A DNA stretch of 64,000 bases, taken from positions 4,193,501-4,257,500 of the forward strand of contig NZ_CP045201.1 of the NCBI RefSeq assembly GCF_014899185.1, read 5' to 3'. Numbering within the stretch: position 1 is the stretch's first letter; every line of letters begins with the position of its first letter. Both the position numbers and the translations under genes were made by a program. This DNA is from Pseudooceanicola spongiae. GTDB taxonomy: Bacteria; Pseudomonadota; Alphaproteobacteria; Rhodobacterales; Rhodobacteraceae. Below the pieces are notes generated by a model. The model did no database searches. It was not told the DNA's origin and saw nothing but the letters and a program-made list of their open reading frames with translations. Below, one piece after another: positions 9,065 through 17,657 of the stretch.

Positions 9065-9577
9065 ATGAAACACACAGCGCACATCCTTTTGATCGGTCTG
9101 GCCCCTCTGGCCTTTGTGTCACACTCCGGTGCGGTCACCGCGCAGGAGGCTCCCTGGTCCGGCGCCTACTTCGGTGGGGATGTCGGGCTGACCTTGGGCA
9201 ACAGCAACGACGTCACCCGCAGCCTGCACTTCGGCGTCAATCGCCAGATGGGCAGAACGGTGTTGGGGGGCGAGGTTGAGTATATCGAGACTGATATCGG
9301 CACGCGCGTGGGCACGATCGACGACATGACGCTGGTCAAGCTGCGCGCCGGTCGCGTCAAGGGCAAGACGCTGTACTACGGCGTGCTGGGCGGCGGTCAG
9401 GCCCATGGACGCTTCGGCTCTGAAATCGGCTATGTGGCGGGCTTTGGTGCAGAATATGCCATCTCGTCCGACCTGACAGTCGGCGGCGAGATGATGCATC
9501 AGGGATTTTCAGATTTTGCAGGCAGTGGCAGCTTGGGTGTGAACACCTTGTCAGCCCGCGTCAGCTACCATTTCTAA
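9065..9577 (+). CDS. Second outer-membrane beta-barrel protein, paralogue of its neighbour
   Basis: The 170-residue product has a signal peptide (MKHTAHILLIGLAPLAFVSHSG) and a barrel domain with the same phrasing as the upstream protein: GGEVEY, VKLRAGR, and YGVxGGGQA near the middle, GFGAEY, and a terminal SYHF. It lacks the Pro/Ala linker. The ATG at 9065 is preferred over an in-frame GTG at 9041, which would put MFWRRLFC before the signal peptide; neither has a strong ribosome site. Function is not known. It sits between the terminator of its paralogue and a convergent terminator shared with engB. Confidence 0.75.
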   Translation: MKHTAHILLIGLAPLAFVSHSGAVTAQEAPWSGAYFGGDVGLTLGNSNDVTRSLHFGVNRQMGRTVLGGEVEYIETDIGTRVGTIDDMTLVKLRAGRVKGKTLYYGVLGGGQAHGRFGSEIGYVAGFGAEYAISSDLTVGGEMMHQGFSDFAGSGSLGVNTLSARVSYHF

Positions 9578-9596
9578 GCGCCCCTGAGGGCGCGAG

Positions 9597-9633
9597 GGGC
9601 GACGATGGGGGAACCTACCCCAAGACGTCGCCC
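9597..9633. terminator. Hairpin between convergent beta-barrel gene and engB
   Basis: GGGCGACG (9597-9604) pairs with CGTCGCCC (9626-9633), with an inner GGGG/CCCC stem. There is no long T-tract, but its position between two converging stops fits a shared terminator. Confidence 0.6.
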
Positions 9634-9650
9634 TATCGCGTTCACAGGCC

Positions 9651-10304
9651 TTATTCCAGGCCTGCAATGATGGCGCGAAGGGTGGCGATGCCGTCGCCCT
9701 TCTCAGAGGATGTCAGGACGATTTCCGGGAAGGCCGCAGGGTGCTTGGCGAGGGCCGTGCGCACCTGCGTAAGGATGGCTTCGCGGTCATCTTCTTTGAC
9801 CTTATCGGCCTTGGTCATGACGCATTGAAAGGTCACAGCGGCACTGTCGAGCAGCTTCATGATCTCTTCATCCACAGCTTTCACACCGTGGCGGCAATCC
9901 ACCAGCACAAAGGCGCGGCGCAGGGTCTGGCGGCCGGACAGGTAACGCTTGAGCAGGCGCTGCCACTTCTCGACCACCGCCAGAGGCGCATTGGCGTAGC
10001 CATAGCCCGGAAGGTCGACGAGATAGCGTTCTTCGCCAAGACTGAAATAGTTGATCTCCTGCGTCCGACCCGGCGTGTTGGAGGCGCGCGCAATCCCTTT
10101 ACGACCGGTCAGAGCGTTGATCAGGCTGGATTTCCCGACGTTGGAGCGCCCGGCAAAACAGACCTCGATCCGGTCGGCGTCGGGGAGGCCATCCATGTGG
10201 ACGACGCCTTTGACAAAATCGACGGGCCCGGCAAACAGCAGGCGGCCTTTTTCGGAGGCCTGATGATCGGGCTCTTCTACGAGGGGGAAGGGGAGGGTGA
10301 TCAC
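9651..10304 (-). CDS. engB: Ribosome-biogenesis GTP-binding protein EngB (YsxC/YihA)
   Basis: The 217-residue GTPase assists assembly of the large ribosomal subunit. The P-loop is AGRSNVGKS at residues 51-59; the switch region shows the TPGRTQ-type phrase, then DLPGYGYA (G3) and TKADKV (G4). Length and order suit EngB of the TrmE-Era-EngA-EngB group. The start overlaps the stop of the upstream MOSC gene by four bases, placing it in the leftward yidC transcription unit. Confidence 0.94.
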   Translation of the reverse strand: MITLPFPLVEEPDHQASEKGRLLFAGPVDFVKGVVHMDGLPDADRIEVCFAGRSNVGKSSLINALTGRKGIARASNTPGRTQEINYFSLGEERYLVDLPGYGYANAPLAVVEKWQRLLKRYLSGRQTLRRAFVLVDCRHGVKAVDEEIMKLLDSAAVTFQCVMTKADKVKEDDREAILTQVRTALAKHPAAFPEIVLTSSEKGDGIATLRAIIAGLE

Positions 10305-11035
10305 AGCAGTTCCGCTTTCTGTCCAAGGGCGATGGTGCCGCCGGTAACGACGCGGGCCTTCACGCCAAAATCGATATGACCCCAGGTCTTGCGCAAGACC
10401 TGCAGGGTGTTGATGTCGCGTTCCCCGGTGTCGGGGTTGGTCTCGGTCGCGCGGCAGCGGTCGATCCGTTCGGAAACCTCCAGAACGGTATCGCCTATCT
10501 TCAGCTGCCGGCCCGGCCAGTCAAGTTCTTCAAAGGGCTGCAAACCCTCGATCCAGAGATTGCCACGAAAGCGACGCGGATCAAGCGGCGCGCCACAGGC
10601 CTCGGACAGCGCCGCCAGAGAGGCGGTGCCAAGGATCGACAGGCACGCGTAGGGCGCATCGCTCATCCCCTCTTCAGGGGCCTGAATGAGACGTCGCAGC
10701 GCGGGGCGTTCCTGCGGCCAGAGCGGCGACAGCCACGCCACCAGTTTCTGCCCATCCTGCGCCGGGTTGATCGTGATCGCGCCGGCAGTGGGGTGGGACA
10801 GGTGAACAACCTCGCCCTCGCTCCGGGCGGTGATGGCCATCAGTTGCGGACCATTGCAGCCACGGGCGAACAGGTTGCATTTCTGCCAGCCACCGGTGTC
10901 TTCGGCGGCCCCGGTCAGCAAGGCCCACGCCCGGTCACCGGGCATGGGCCTGTCAGGCGTCAGGGCCGCGCGCTCCAGTGGTTCGGCACCGATCCCTTTG
11001 ATCGGATGCCTCCAGATCTGCGCGACCCTGCTCAT
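10301..11035 (-). CDS. MOSC-domain protein
   Basis: The 244-residue protein has an N-terminal beta-barrel segment (IWRHPIKGIGAEPL) followed by a MOSC domain with FRGNLWIEGL and a conserved Cys in RIDRCRATETNPDTG. MOSC domains carry a sulphur- or molybdenum-cofactor-binding Cys and occur in mARC-type reductases and sulphur-transfer proteins. The substrate is not evident. It starts two bases before the end of yidC and overlaps engB by four bases, so all three are co-translated from one mRNA. Confidence 0.85.
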   Translation of the reverse strand: MSRVAQIWRHPIKGIGAEPLERAALTPDRPMPGDRAWALLTGAAEDTGGWQKCNLFARGCNGPQLMAITARSEGEVVHLSHPTAGAITINPAQDGQKLVAWLSPLWPQERPALRRLIQAPEEGMSDAPYACLSILGTASLAALSEACGAPLDPRRFRGNLWIEGLQPFEELDWPGRQLKIGDTVLEVSERIDRCRATETNPDTGERDINTLQVLRKTWGHIDFGVKARVVTGGTIALGQKAELL

Positions 11036-11036
11036 G

Positions 11037-12887
11037 TCATTTCGTGCCTTTGGCGTCTGCTGGCTTCTTCTTCCGGAACGGAATGGCGTTCTTGATGTTG
11101 CCGAACACGTCCGGTTTGAAGCCGTGGCTGCGCATGATCAGGTACTGCTGGGTGAACGTGATCGTGTTGTTGGTGATCCAGTAGAGCACCAGACCGCTGG
11201 CAAAACGACCCAGCATGAACATGAACACCCAAGGCATCCAGGCAAAGATCATCTGCTGCGCGGGGTCGGCTGGCGCCGGATTGAGCCGCTGTTGCAGCCA
11301 CATCGAGATACCCAGCAGGATCGGCAGCGCGCCGAGGCTGATGATGTGGAAGGCACTTTCCGGCCCCGGGGTGGCATAGGGCAGCAGGCCGAACAGGTTC
11401 AGGATCGACGATGGATCGGGCGCGCTCAGATCGTGGATCCACAGGATCCAGGGCTGTTGACGCAGTTCCAGCGTGACGAAGATCACCTTGTAGAGCGAGA
11501 AGAAGATCGGGATCTGCAGCAGGACCGGCAGACAACCCGCAGCAGGGTTGACCTTCTCGGCCTTGTACATCGCCATCATTTCTTTCTGAAGCTTCTGACG
11601 GTCATCGCCCGCCTTCTTCTTCATCTCTTCCATGCGCGGCTGCAGTTCCTTCATCTTCGCCATGGAGGCGTAGGACTTGTACGCCAGCGGGAACAGCAGA
11701 GCCTTGAGGAAGATCGTCATCACGATGATCGACCAGCCCATGTTGCCGATGAAGCTGTGCAACCAGTGGATCAGCCAGAAGATCGGCTTGGTCAGGAAGA
11801 AGAACCAGCCCCAGTCAATCGAGTCGATGAAACGGGTGACGCCCTGCGCCTCATAGGCCTTGATGGTTTCCCATTCCTTGGCGCCCGAGAACAGCTTGGT
11901 GTCGACGTCATAGGTCTGACCCGGCGCGACCTCGGCGTTGCCCAGAACGGCTTCGGTTTGGTAGATATTCGGCGTCTCGTAGTATTTGACGGTCGAGCGG
12001 AACGGCTGATCGCCAGGGATCAGTGTCGACATCCAGTAGTGTTCGGTGAAACCGACCCAGCCACTTTCGCTGACTTCGATCCGGCTGGCGCGGGCGCCTT
12101 CACGCGGATCGGTGTCCATCTTGTCGATTTTCTTGAAGGTCTCTTCTTCCAGCTCACCGTCGGACATGCGGACCAGACCTTCGTGCACGACGAAGAAGTT
12201 CTGCAGGTCTGAGGGCTGGCCGTGGCGGCGCAGCAGCCCATAGGGGCGCAGCGCGACGGCGGCACCAGTGGTGTTCTCGACCGATTGCGCGATGTCGAAC
12301 ATGAACTTGTCGTCGACCGAGTAGGTCTGATGGAAGATCAGGCCCTGGCCATTGTCCCAGCTCAGCGTCACGGGCGTTTCAGGCGTCAGAACGCTGCCGC
12401 TCTCCAGGCTCCAGGGGGTGTCGGCACCGGGAACCGCGTCTGCGGCGACGTTGGTGCCGGGGATCCAGCCATAGACCGCGTAATAGGCATCTGTCGGGCT
12501 GCCTTGCGGGCGGAACAGCGTGACGTCGGGCGAATCCGGATCAAGCGTTTCACGGTAGTTCTTCAGGCTCAGATCGTCGATCCGACCGCCGACAAGGGCG
12601 ATGGAGCCGGACAGGCTGGGCGTGTTGATCTCGATGCGCGGCGAGTTTGCCACGGGCGAGGTCGGGCTGACCGAGGACGCCGAGGCATCTGTGGGCGTGC
12701 CGCCAGGCGACAGCGAGCCGTTGTTGGCACCCGTCGGATCGATGGCGGTGCCGACATCACTTTGCGTGACCTGGGCCGGGGTCTGTTCTGGCACCTGCTC
12801 GGGCGGTGGAAATACCACGAACCAGATGATGACAACGATAAAGCTGAGCACCGTGGCCAGAATGAGGTTTTTGTTCTGATTGTCCAT
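11037..12887 (-). CDS. yidC: Membrane protein insertase YidC
   Basis: The 616-residue inner-membrane insertase folds and inserts membrane proteins alone or with SecYEG. Residues 7-26 form the first membrane helix; a large periplasmic domain (about 30-350) with a Ser/Thr/Pro-rich linker follows, as in Gram-negative YidC. The conserved C-terminal core has five helices, including GWSIIVMTIFLKALLFPL, whose Lys replaces the hydrophilic-groove Arg of E. coli, and the coiled loop SMAKMKELQPRM. The cytoplasmic tail is Lys-rich. It belongs to the rpmH-rnpA-yidD neighbourhood, though here a gene-free gap, an EAL protein and ttcA lie between. Confidence 0.96.
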   Translation of the reverse strand: MDNQNKNLILATVLSFIVVIIWFVVFPPPEQVPEQTPAQVTQSDVGTAIDPTGANNGSLSPGGTPTDASASSVSPTSPVANSPRIEINTPSLSGSIALVGGRIDDLSLKNYRETLDPDSPDVTLFRPQGSPTDAYYAVYGWIPGTNVAADAVPGADTPWSLESGSVLTPETPVTLSWDNGQGLIFHQTYSVDDKFMFDIAQSVENTTGAAVALRPYGLLRRHGQPSDLQNFFVVHEGLVRMSDGELEEETFKKIDKMDTDPREGARASRIEVSESGWVGFTEHYWMSTLIPGDQPFRSTVKYYETPNIYQTEAVLGNAEVAPGQTYDVDTKLFSGAKEWETIKAYEAQGVTRFIDSIDWGWFFFLTKPIFWLIHWLHSFIGNMGWSIIVMTIFLKALLFPLAYKSYASMAKMKELQPRMEEMKKKAGDDRQKLQKEMMAMYKAEKVNPAAGCLPVLLQIPIFFSLYKVIFVTLELRQQPWILWIHDLSAPDPSSILNLFGLLPYATPGPESAFHIISLGALPILLGISMWLQQRLNPAPADPAQQMIFAWMPWVFMFMLGRFASGLVLYWITNNTITFTQQYLIMRSHGFKPDVFGNIKNAIPFRKKKPADAKGTK

Positions 12888-13645
12888 CGCGCTGCGCCAC
12901 CCTTGGTATTTGCGGTACGGGAATTTGGTCTTGGGGCGTTCAACCTGTCACTGGCCCAAAGGTCAAGGCCCTTCACCGATTCTGCGACATCACAGAGGTA
13001 TGTTTGCAAGGTATGCCGGGTACAGCCAGAGATGCAGACCCCTGTTCTCGGCTCGCCTACGGGGGGTGATCGGGATCCTGTCGTCGCAAGATCCTATCGG
13101 TCGCACTGCTCGGAGACGGGACCGATACCACTCCTTTACGCTCACGCAGAATTTCATCTTCAAGCCCGATGCGGATACGCCGAGCGCAGGATTTTCCCTT
13201 TAACGCTGTGCCGGCAACGACTTGGCGGACCTATCTGCAGTCTTTCGCGGGGGCTCTTACTGTGAAGACCGCCTCGCTGAGACTGCGTGACATGGTTAAT
13301 GCTCACGGGACTGAAGGCAAACATACGCTGCAGTCGAACGGTGTCGCCGCCCTTTCCCTCTGCTGATGCGGGGACTTCGGTGAAAACCGCCGATGCGTGC
13401 CCTCGCCATCTGCAACGCGAGAAAGTGAAGACAGGCGGCGGTTGTCTTGCCGCCTCGCCAACGAGTCGTTTGGCCAGAGACCCATTTGCGAACGCTTTCG
13501 TCGACCCGGCAAAATTCACGGGACTATGCCATCACCATATCTTGGCTGCACCGGAGTTCAGCCTGCTCTCTGTTCAGGCGTCATGGCATTGGTGTTTGCT
13601 CCCCCGAAGGCCCAACTGGCCCGACGCAGTCAGCCAGAGAGTTCT
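12888..13645. other. 758-bp stretch without a recognisable gene
   Basis: Only short overlapping open frames with no family resemblance are seen on either strand. I looked for hallmarks of RNase P RNA, tmRNA, SRP RNA and 6S RNA and found none. Several dyads are present: an exact eight-bp pair at 13095-13102 and 13120-13127, and GGCGGC/GCCGCC near 13435-13455. The part next to 12887 should carry a yidC promoter. A decayed gene or an unknown structured RNA are both possible. Confidence 0.5.
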
Positions 13646-15202
13646 TTACCCGGCATCCCGCCCGAATTTCGGCGCGGTGATGAGGCCTGCATGGTGCGTA
13701 CGTACCCATTCCGCAGTCTGATCAAACGGCATCGGACGCGCGATTTCAAACCCTTGCACATGGCCGCATCCAAGCTGCGCCAGCGTGGCATGTTCGCCCG
13801 GTGTCTCCACCCCTTCGGCCAATGTCTCCAGCCCAAGACGTTCCGCCATGGTCAGTATGGCCGAGACCATGCGTTGCTGATCGATATCCTTGTCGACCTT
13901 CATCACGAAACTGCGGTCGATCTTGAGCCGCTCAACCGAAAACCGCCGGATGGACGAGATTGAGGCATGCCCTGTCCCGAAATCATCCAGATCAATCTTG
14001 CACCCCAGCTTGGACAACCCATTGATATTGCGTGACACAACGTCTTCAGGCGAGTCTGCCACGACCGTTTCCAGCACCTCTACCGCCAGCCGCTCCGGCT
14101 TCAGCCCATAGCGGTCCAGTTGCCAGCGCACCTTTTCCATCAGGCGCGGATTGCGCAGTTCATCCGTGGCGAAATTGACCCCGACCTGCGGGACATTCAG
14201 CCCCATTTCATCCCAGCGGCGCAGGGCAATCAGCGACTGAACCAGCATCAGATCACCAAGCCGTTCCATCTGGCCAGAGTGCTGGATCACCGGAAGAAAC
14301 TCTGCGGGAGAGATCAGTCCACGCTCAGGGTGGCACCAGCGCGCCAGCGCCTCGAAGCCAGAGACAAGGCCCGTGTCGGTGCACAATTGCGGTTGAAAGA
14401 ACGGCACGATCTGTCCGTTTTCCAGTGCGGCCGATACCTCGTCCGTCAGGGCGGTCCGGGCCAGATGCGTGCGCTGCATATCCGCCGAAAACGACCGGAT
14501 GGCTGAGGGCGCAAAGCGCAGCGCCTCGCTCAACGCGTTCTGGGTTGCCGCGACCAGAGAGGCGCCGGTGGACAAGGGGCTGCGCGTGCCGAGGCAGAAC
14601 CCGATCGAGCAGGAGACATAAACTGTCGTGGCATCCAGCGCCAAAGGATCTTCGACAACGGATTGCAGCCGCGAGGCCAGCTGAATGGTCGTTTCAAGAT
14701 CGACCTGGGTGACAGGCGCGATGCCGATCCCAAAGGTGGCGGGGCCGATCTTGCACAGAATGTCATCATCGCGCAGCGCACCGCGCAATCGCTGCGCCAT
14801 GCGGTTCAGCACGTCTTCTGCAGCGGCCTGACCGTATCGCTCTGAAAAGTCGTCGAAATCATCGATCTGGACCATCATGCAGGCGGTCTTGCGCGCGGAT
14901 GTTGCCTGCAGGGACAGGGCCGCGTCCATCGCCAGATCCAGACTGCCGCGCATCCCAAGACCGGTCACAATATCGCGGCTGGGGTCGGATTCGGTCGGGC
15001 GCACACCTGCCAGAAACGCATACAAGGCGGAGAGGCTGAGCGCGGTGGCAATCAGCGCCGCCTCGCCCGCCAGCCAGAACGCGCCCAGACAGACAGCGGG
15101 CACTGTCGCCAGCATCAGCGGTCCGGTCAGCACAGTCTGCGCCCGCATCCGGGCCCTTGTAAATCTAGTCCTGGTCAGTTCTGGCATCTGCGCATGTCCC
15201 AT
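13646..15202 (-). CDS. Membrane c-di-GMP phosphodiesterase with degenerate GGDEF domain
   Basis: The 518-residue protein has a hydrophobic N-terminal region with one or two membrane helices (about residues 22-66), a GGDEF domain (about 75-240) and an EAL domain (about 255-505). The GGDEF site reads KIGPATF at 151-157, so it cannot be a cyclase and probably regulates. The EAL domain keeps EALARW (284-289), the Glu in EVLE, DDFGTG (406-411), KIDRSF and AEGVET (462-467), the metal-binding and catalytic set, so it should hydrolyse cyclic di-GMP. It lies 42 bases downstream of ttcA. No sensory domain is recognised beyond the membrane part. Confidence 0.88.
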   Translation of the reverse strand: MGHAQMPELTRTRFTRARMRAQTVLTGPLMLATVPAVCLGAFWLAGEAALIATALSLSALYAFLAGVRPTESDPSRDIVTGLGMRGSLDLAMDAALSLQATSARKTACMMVQIDDFDDFSERYGQAAAEDVLNRMAQRLRGALRDDDILCKIGPATFGIGIAPVTQVDLETTIQLASRLQSVVEDPLALDATTVYVSCSIGFCLGTRSPLSTGASLVAATQNALSEALRFAPSAIRSFSADMQRTHLARTALTDEVSAALENGQIVPFFQPQLCTDTGLVSGFEALARWCHPERGLISPAEFLPVIQHSGQMERLGDLMLVQSLIALRRWDEMGLNVPQVGVNFATDELRNPRLMEKVRWQLDRYGLKPERLAVEVLETVVADSPEDVVSRNINGLSKLGCKIDLDDFGTGHASISSIRRFSVERLKIDRSFVMKVDKDIDQQRMVSAILTMAERLGLETLAEGVETPGEHATLAQLGCGHVQGFEIARPMPFDQTAEWVRTHHAGLITAPKFGRDAG

Positions 15203-15244
15203 CGTCGTCGGGGGTCACGCTAGAGTGAGAACTTCAACAGCGGT

Positions 15245-16108
15245 TTAACGCAGACGCGGAATCGCATCCTCTTCTGTGGGTTTCGCCCCCAGCATCAGCC
15301 CGGCGAAATCGAACAGCTTGGGGTCCAGCAGATGCGAGGGGCGCGCATTCATCAGCGCGCGGAACATGATCTGACGCCGCCCAGGGCTGTTGCGCTCCCA
15401 GCCATCAAGGATCTGTTTCACCTGCTGACGCTGCAATCCGTCTTGGGAACCGCAGAGATCACATGGAATAATAGGGTAATTCATCGCTTTGGAGAATTTC
15501 TCGCAATCCACCTCAGCGACATGGGCCAGCGGGCGATAGAGGAACAGATCGCCTTCCTCGTTCACCAGTTTCGGCGGCATCGTGGCCAGACGGCCGCCGT
15601 GGAACAGGTTCATGAAAAATGTCTCTAGAATGTCGTCGCGGTGATGCCCCAGAACCACGGCCGTGCAACCTTCTTCGCGCGCGATGCGGTACAGATTGCC
15701 GCGACGCAGCCGTGAACACAGCGCACAGAAGGTACGGCCGGCAGGCACCTTGTCCATCACGATGGAATAGGTGTCCTGATATTCGATGCGATGCGGGACA
15801 CCCATCTTTTCCAGAAACTCCGGCAGAACGGTCGCGGGAAAGTTCGGCTGACCCTGATCCAGATTGCAGGCCACCAGATCCACCGGCAGCAGGCCGCGCC
15901 ATTTCAGCTCATAAAGCACCGCCAGCAGGGTATAACTGTCCTTGCCGCCGGACAGGCAAACCAGCCATTTGCCACCACGTTCGATCATGCCGTATTGTTC
16001 GATCGCCTCGCGGGTCTGGCGCACGATCCGCTTGCGCAGCTTGCGAAACTCTGTCGAGGAAGGCGCCCCGTGAAAGAGCGGGTGAATATCGTCGCGCTCG
16101 TCGAGCAT
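15245..16108 (-). CDS. ttcA: tRNA 2-thiocytidine synthetase TtcA
   Basis: The 287-residue PP-loop ATPase thiolates cytidine 32 of certain tRNAs using an iron-sulphur cluster. The ATP-binding PP-loop is SGGKDS at residues 53-58. The cluster ligands appear as C128 and C131 (CALC) with a further CDLC at 216-219, the usual TtcA arrangement. Length and the [11 protein letters not shown] motif agree. It lies between yidD and the EAL gene on the same strand. The tRNA-Arg(ACG) gene in this window is a type of substrate reported for TtcA in other bacteria. Confidence 0.93.
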   Translation of the reverse strand: MLDERDDIHPLFHGAPSSTEFRKLRKRIVRQTREAIEQYGMIERGGKWLVCLSGGKDSYTLLAVLYELKWRGLLPVDLVACNLDQGQPNFPATVLPEFLEKMGVPHRIEYQDTYSIVMDKVPAGRTFCALCSRLRRGNLYRIAREEGCTAVVLGHHRDDILETFFMNLFHGGRLATMPPKLVNEEGDLFLYRPLAHVAEVDCEKFSKAMNYPIIPCDLCGSQDGLQRQQVKQILDGWERNSPGRRQIMFRALMNARPSHLLDPKLFDFAGLMLGAKPTEEDAIPRLR

Positions 16109-16232
16109 GGCCCGTGCACTCCCGTGAGACTGATGTCAGAGCATGGGCTCCGAACCGTGATGGATCTGTTTAACAAGTCTGCTGGCCGAGTCACATGGCG
16201 AGAGTGGCCTGGCCTCTGTTTGGCGCGCGGTG

Positions 16233-16454
16233 TCAGTCCGGTACGTCATCGACGCCCATGCCGCCCCAGGGGTGGCAGCGCGCGACGCGGCGGACAGACA
16301 GCCAGAAGCCCTTGATCGCGCCATGTTTTTCCAGCGCTTCAAGGATGTAGGCGGAGCACGTCGGATCATAGCGGCAGTTGTGACCAACCCAGGGCGAAAA
16401 CACCGCCCGGTAGCTGCGGATCGGCAGCGCCAGGACCCAGGCGAGGGGCGTCAC
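16233..16454 (-). CDS. yidD: Membrane protein insertion efficiency factor YidD
   Basis: The 73-residue protein is the small amphipathic factor that improves YidC-dependent insertion. The complete family pattern is present: [19 protein letters not shown] in the middle, then [17 protein letters not shown] and a final VDDVPD, with the three Cys residues in their usual places. It overlaps the end of rnpA by four bases and lies in the rpmH-rnpA-yidD order known across bacteria. Confidence 0.95.
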   Translation of the reverse strand: MTPLAWVLALPIRSYRAVFSPWVGHNCRYDPTCSAYILEALEKHGAIKGFWLSVRRVARCHPWGGMGVDDVPD

Positions 16455-16996
16455 TTGAGCTTGCCCTTGGCGGGGTAGGGGCGCGGCGTATCCCCCTGAC
16501 CGGCATGAAGGCGGTCCAGCGCGACTCGCAGATCGCTCAGCAGCAGGTCGAAGGGGCGCGCGGCGGTGCTGTCCTTGCGTCCGACCAGAACGTAATCCCA
16601 GCCGGGTTGCGCCATCTCGGGCAGCACGGCGCGCGCAATCTCGCGCAGCCGCCGCTTGGCGCGGTTGCGTGCCACGGCATTGCCGACCTTTTTGGAGCAG
16701 GTAAAGCCGACGCGCGCGACATCTGTGCTGCCCTCGGCCCGCTTTCGCGCCTGCACCAGCATGGCCGGGCCACCGTGCCGCTTGGCGCGCGACGCCAGCA
16801 GAAAATCCGCCCGCTTGATCATGACGTTGAGAACACCCGAGCGACGGAATCCGTTCACCGTATCGGCGTTGACCGCCTCGCTGGGAACCGGGGCAGGGGC
16901 GTCAGAATATCCACCGTCCAGACATGATGAAACCGCCGAAGCGTCCACCGTCTGCGCCGCTGGTGCGGGATCGGGTTTGGCATTCGGCGGTGTCAT
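16451..16996 (-). CDS. rnpA: RNase P protein component
   Basis: The protein subunit of RNase P helps the RNA subunit process tRNA 5' ends. The core begins around [14 protein letters not shown] and contains [24 protein letters not shown], whose final stretch is the RNR signature. About 55 residues of Pro/Ala-rich sequence precede the core, longer than the usual 120-residue RnpA but seen in this bacterial group. Start choice is uncertain: the ATG at 16996 has GGAAGCGG upstream, another in-frame ATG lies at 17014, and MIKRADF further in would give the classical length. It follows rpmH and overlaps yidD. Confidence 0.92.
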   Translation of the reverse strand: MTPPNAKPDPAPAAQTVDASAVSSCLDGGYSDAPAPVPSEAVNADTVNGFRRSGVLNVMIKRADFLLASRAKRHGGPAMLVQARKRAEGSTDVARVGFTCSKKVGNAVARNRAKRRLREIARAVLPEMAQPGWDYVLVGRKDSTAARPFDLLLSDLRVALDRLHAGQGDTPRPYPAKGKLK

Positions 16997-17035
16997 GTTC
17001 AGAACCGCTTCCATATTGGAAGGGCTGGCGCGAAC

Positions 17036-17170
17036 TTATGCGCTCAGCGTTTTCCGGCCGCGTGCGCGGCGTGCGTTCAGGATTTTCCGGCCAGCTTTGG
17101 TCGCCATGCGAGCGCGGAAACCGTGGCGCCGCGAGCGGACCAGGTTCGAAGGTTGGTAGGTGCGTTTCAT
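17036..17170 (-). CDS. rpmH: 50S ribosomal protein L34
   Basis: The 44-residue protein is ribosomal protein L34 with the invariant opening [18 protein letters not shown], then [13 protein letters not shown] and a final RGRKTLSA. It is the first gene of the leftward rpmH-rnpA-yidD unit. The ribosome site GGAG lies just upstream, and a consensus sigma-70 promoter is found about 160 bases before the start. Confidence 0.97.
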   Translation of the reverse strand: MKRTYQPSNLVRSRRHGFRARMATKAGRKILNARRARGRKTLSA

Positions 17171-17657
17171 CGCTCCGTCTCCGTTTGTATCCCCGCCGGC
17201 AGGTCCACCGGGGCGTGTATTTGATCCTTCGCGCTCAAACCTCTGTTAAAAGGTCGTCCCGCTCGGGAAAGGGCAAAGCGGGTGCAATCCGGGAATCGCC
17301 CCGAGGCCCGCGTATATATGAAGCCCGGTCTATAAGAAGACGCCGCTCCGTTGTCAAACCCGCAGCCGGTATTTCGGCAGAGATTTCTGTCGTCGTCGCG
17401 CAATGGCGCGCCTTGTGATCGTGTTGCGCCGGTCCCGAAAGGCCCCGACCGCGCACCCCGCCATAGGGCCCTCTTTTCAGGCGTGGCGCAAAATACCGGG
17501 CGTTTCGGGCTTTCCCGGCGTGTTCCCGCCCTATCCATTGGTGCTGCATCTGGCTAAAAGCGCCGCAAGCGCCTATTTTACACTGAGATTTCTGGTAACA
17601 CACGGGTCTGCGGTCCGCTTTTCGGTCCCGACCCTCGTCCTCTAGGCACAGCGCGTC
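17171..17657. other. Divergent control region of rpmH and a sensor kinase gene
   Basis: No gene is seen in these 487 bases. They contain a near-consensus leftward promoter (17329-17357) for rpmH. The rightward promoter of the kinase gene is not evident, and that gene has no clear ribosome site. Confidence 0.6.
17329..17357 (-). promoter_or_regulatory. Sigma-70 promoter for rpmH-rnpA-yidD
   Basis: Read leftward, TTGACA (17357-17352) is followed after exactly 17 bases by TATAGA (17334-17329). The -35 is a perfect consensus and the -10 has five of six consensus bases. A start near 17322 would give a leader of about 150 bases before rpmH, as expected for a strongly expressed ribosomal gene. Confidence 0.8.

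Noticed and set aside
13160..13519. 119-codon open frame on the minus strand in the gene-free gap
   Set aside because: Basic and Ser/Arg-rich, no ribosome site, no recognised motif; cannot be told from chance.
12888..13645. RNase P RNA, tmRNA, 6S or SRP RNA
   Set aside because: None of the conserved core sequences (for example GAGGAAAGTCC of RNase P RNA, or an ANDN-type tag frame) was found on either strand.
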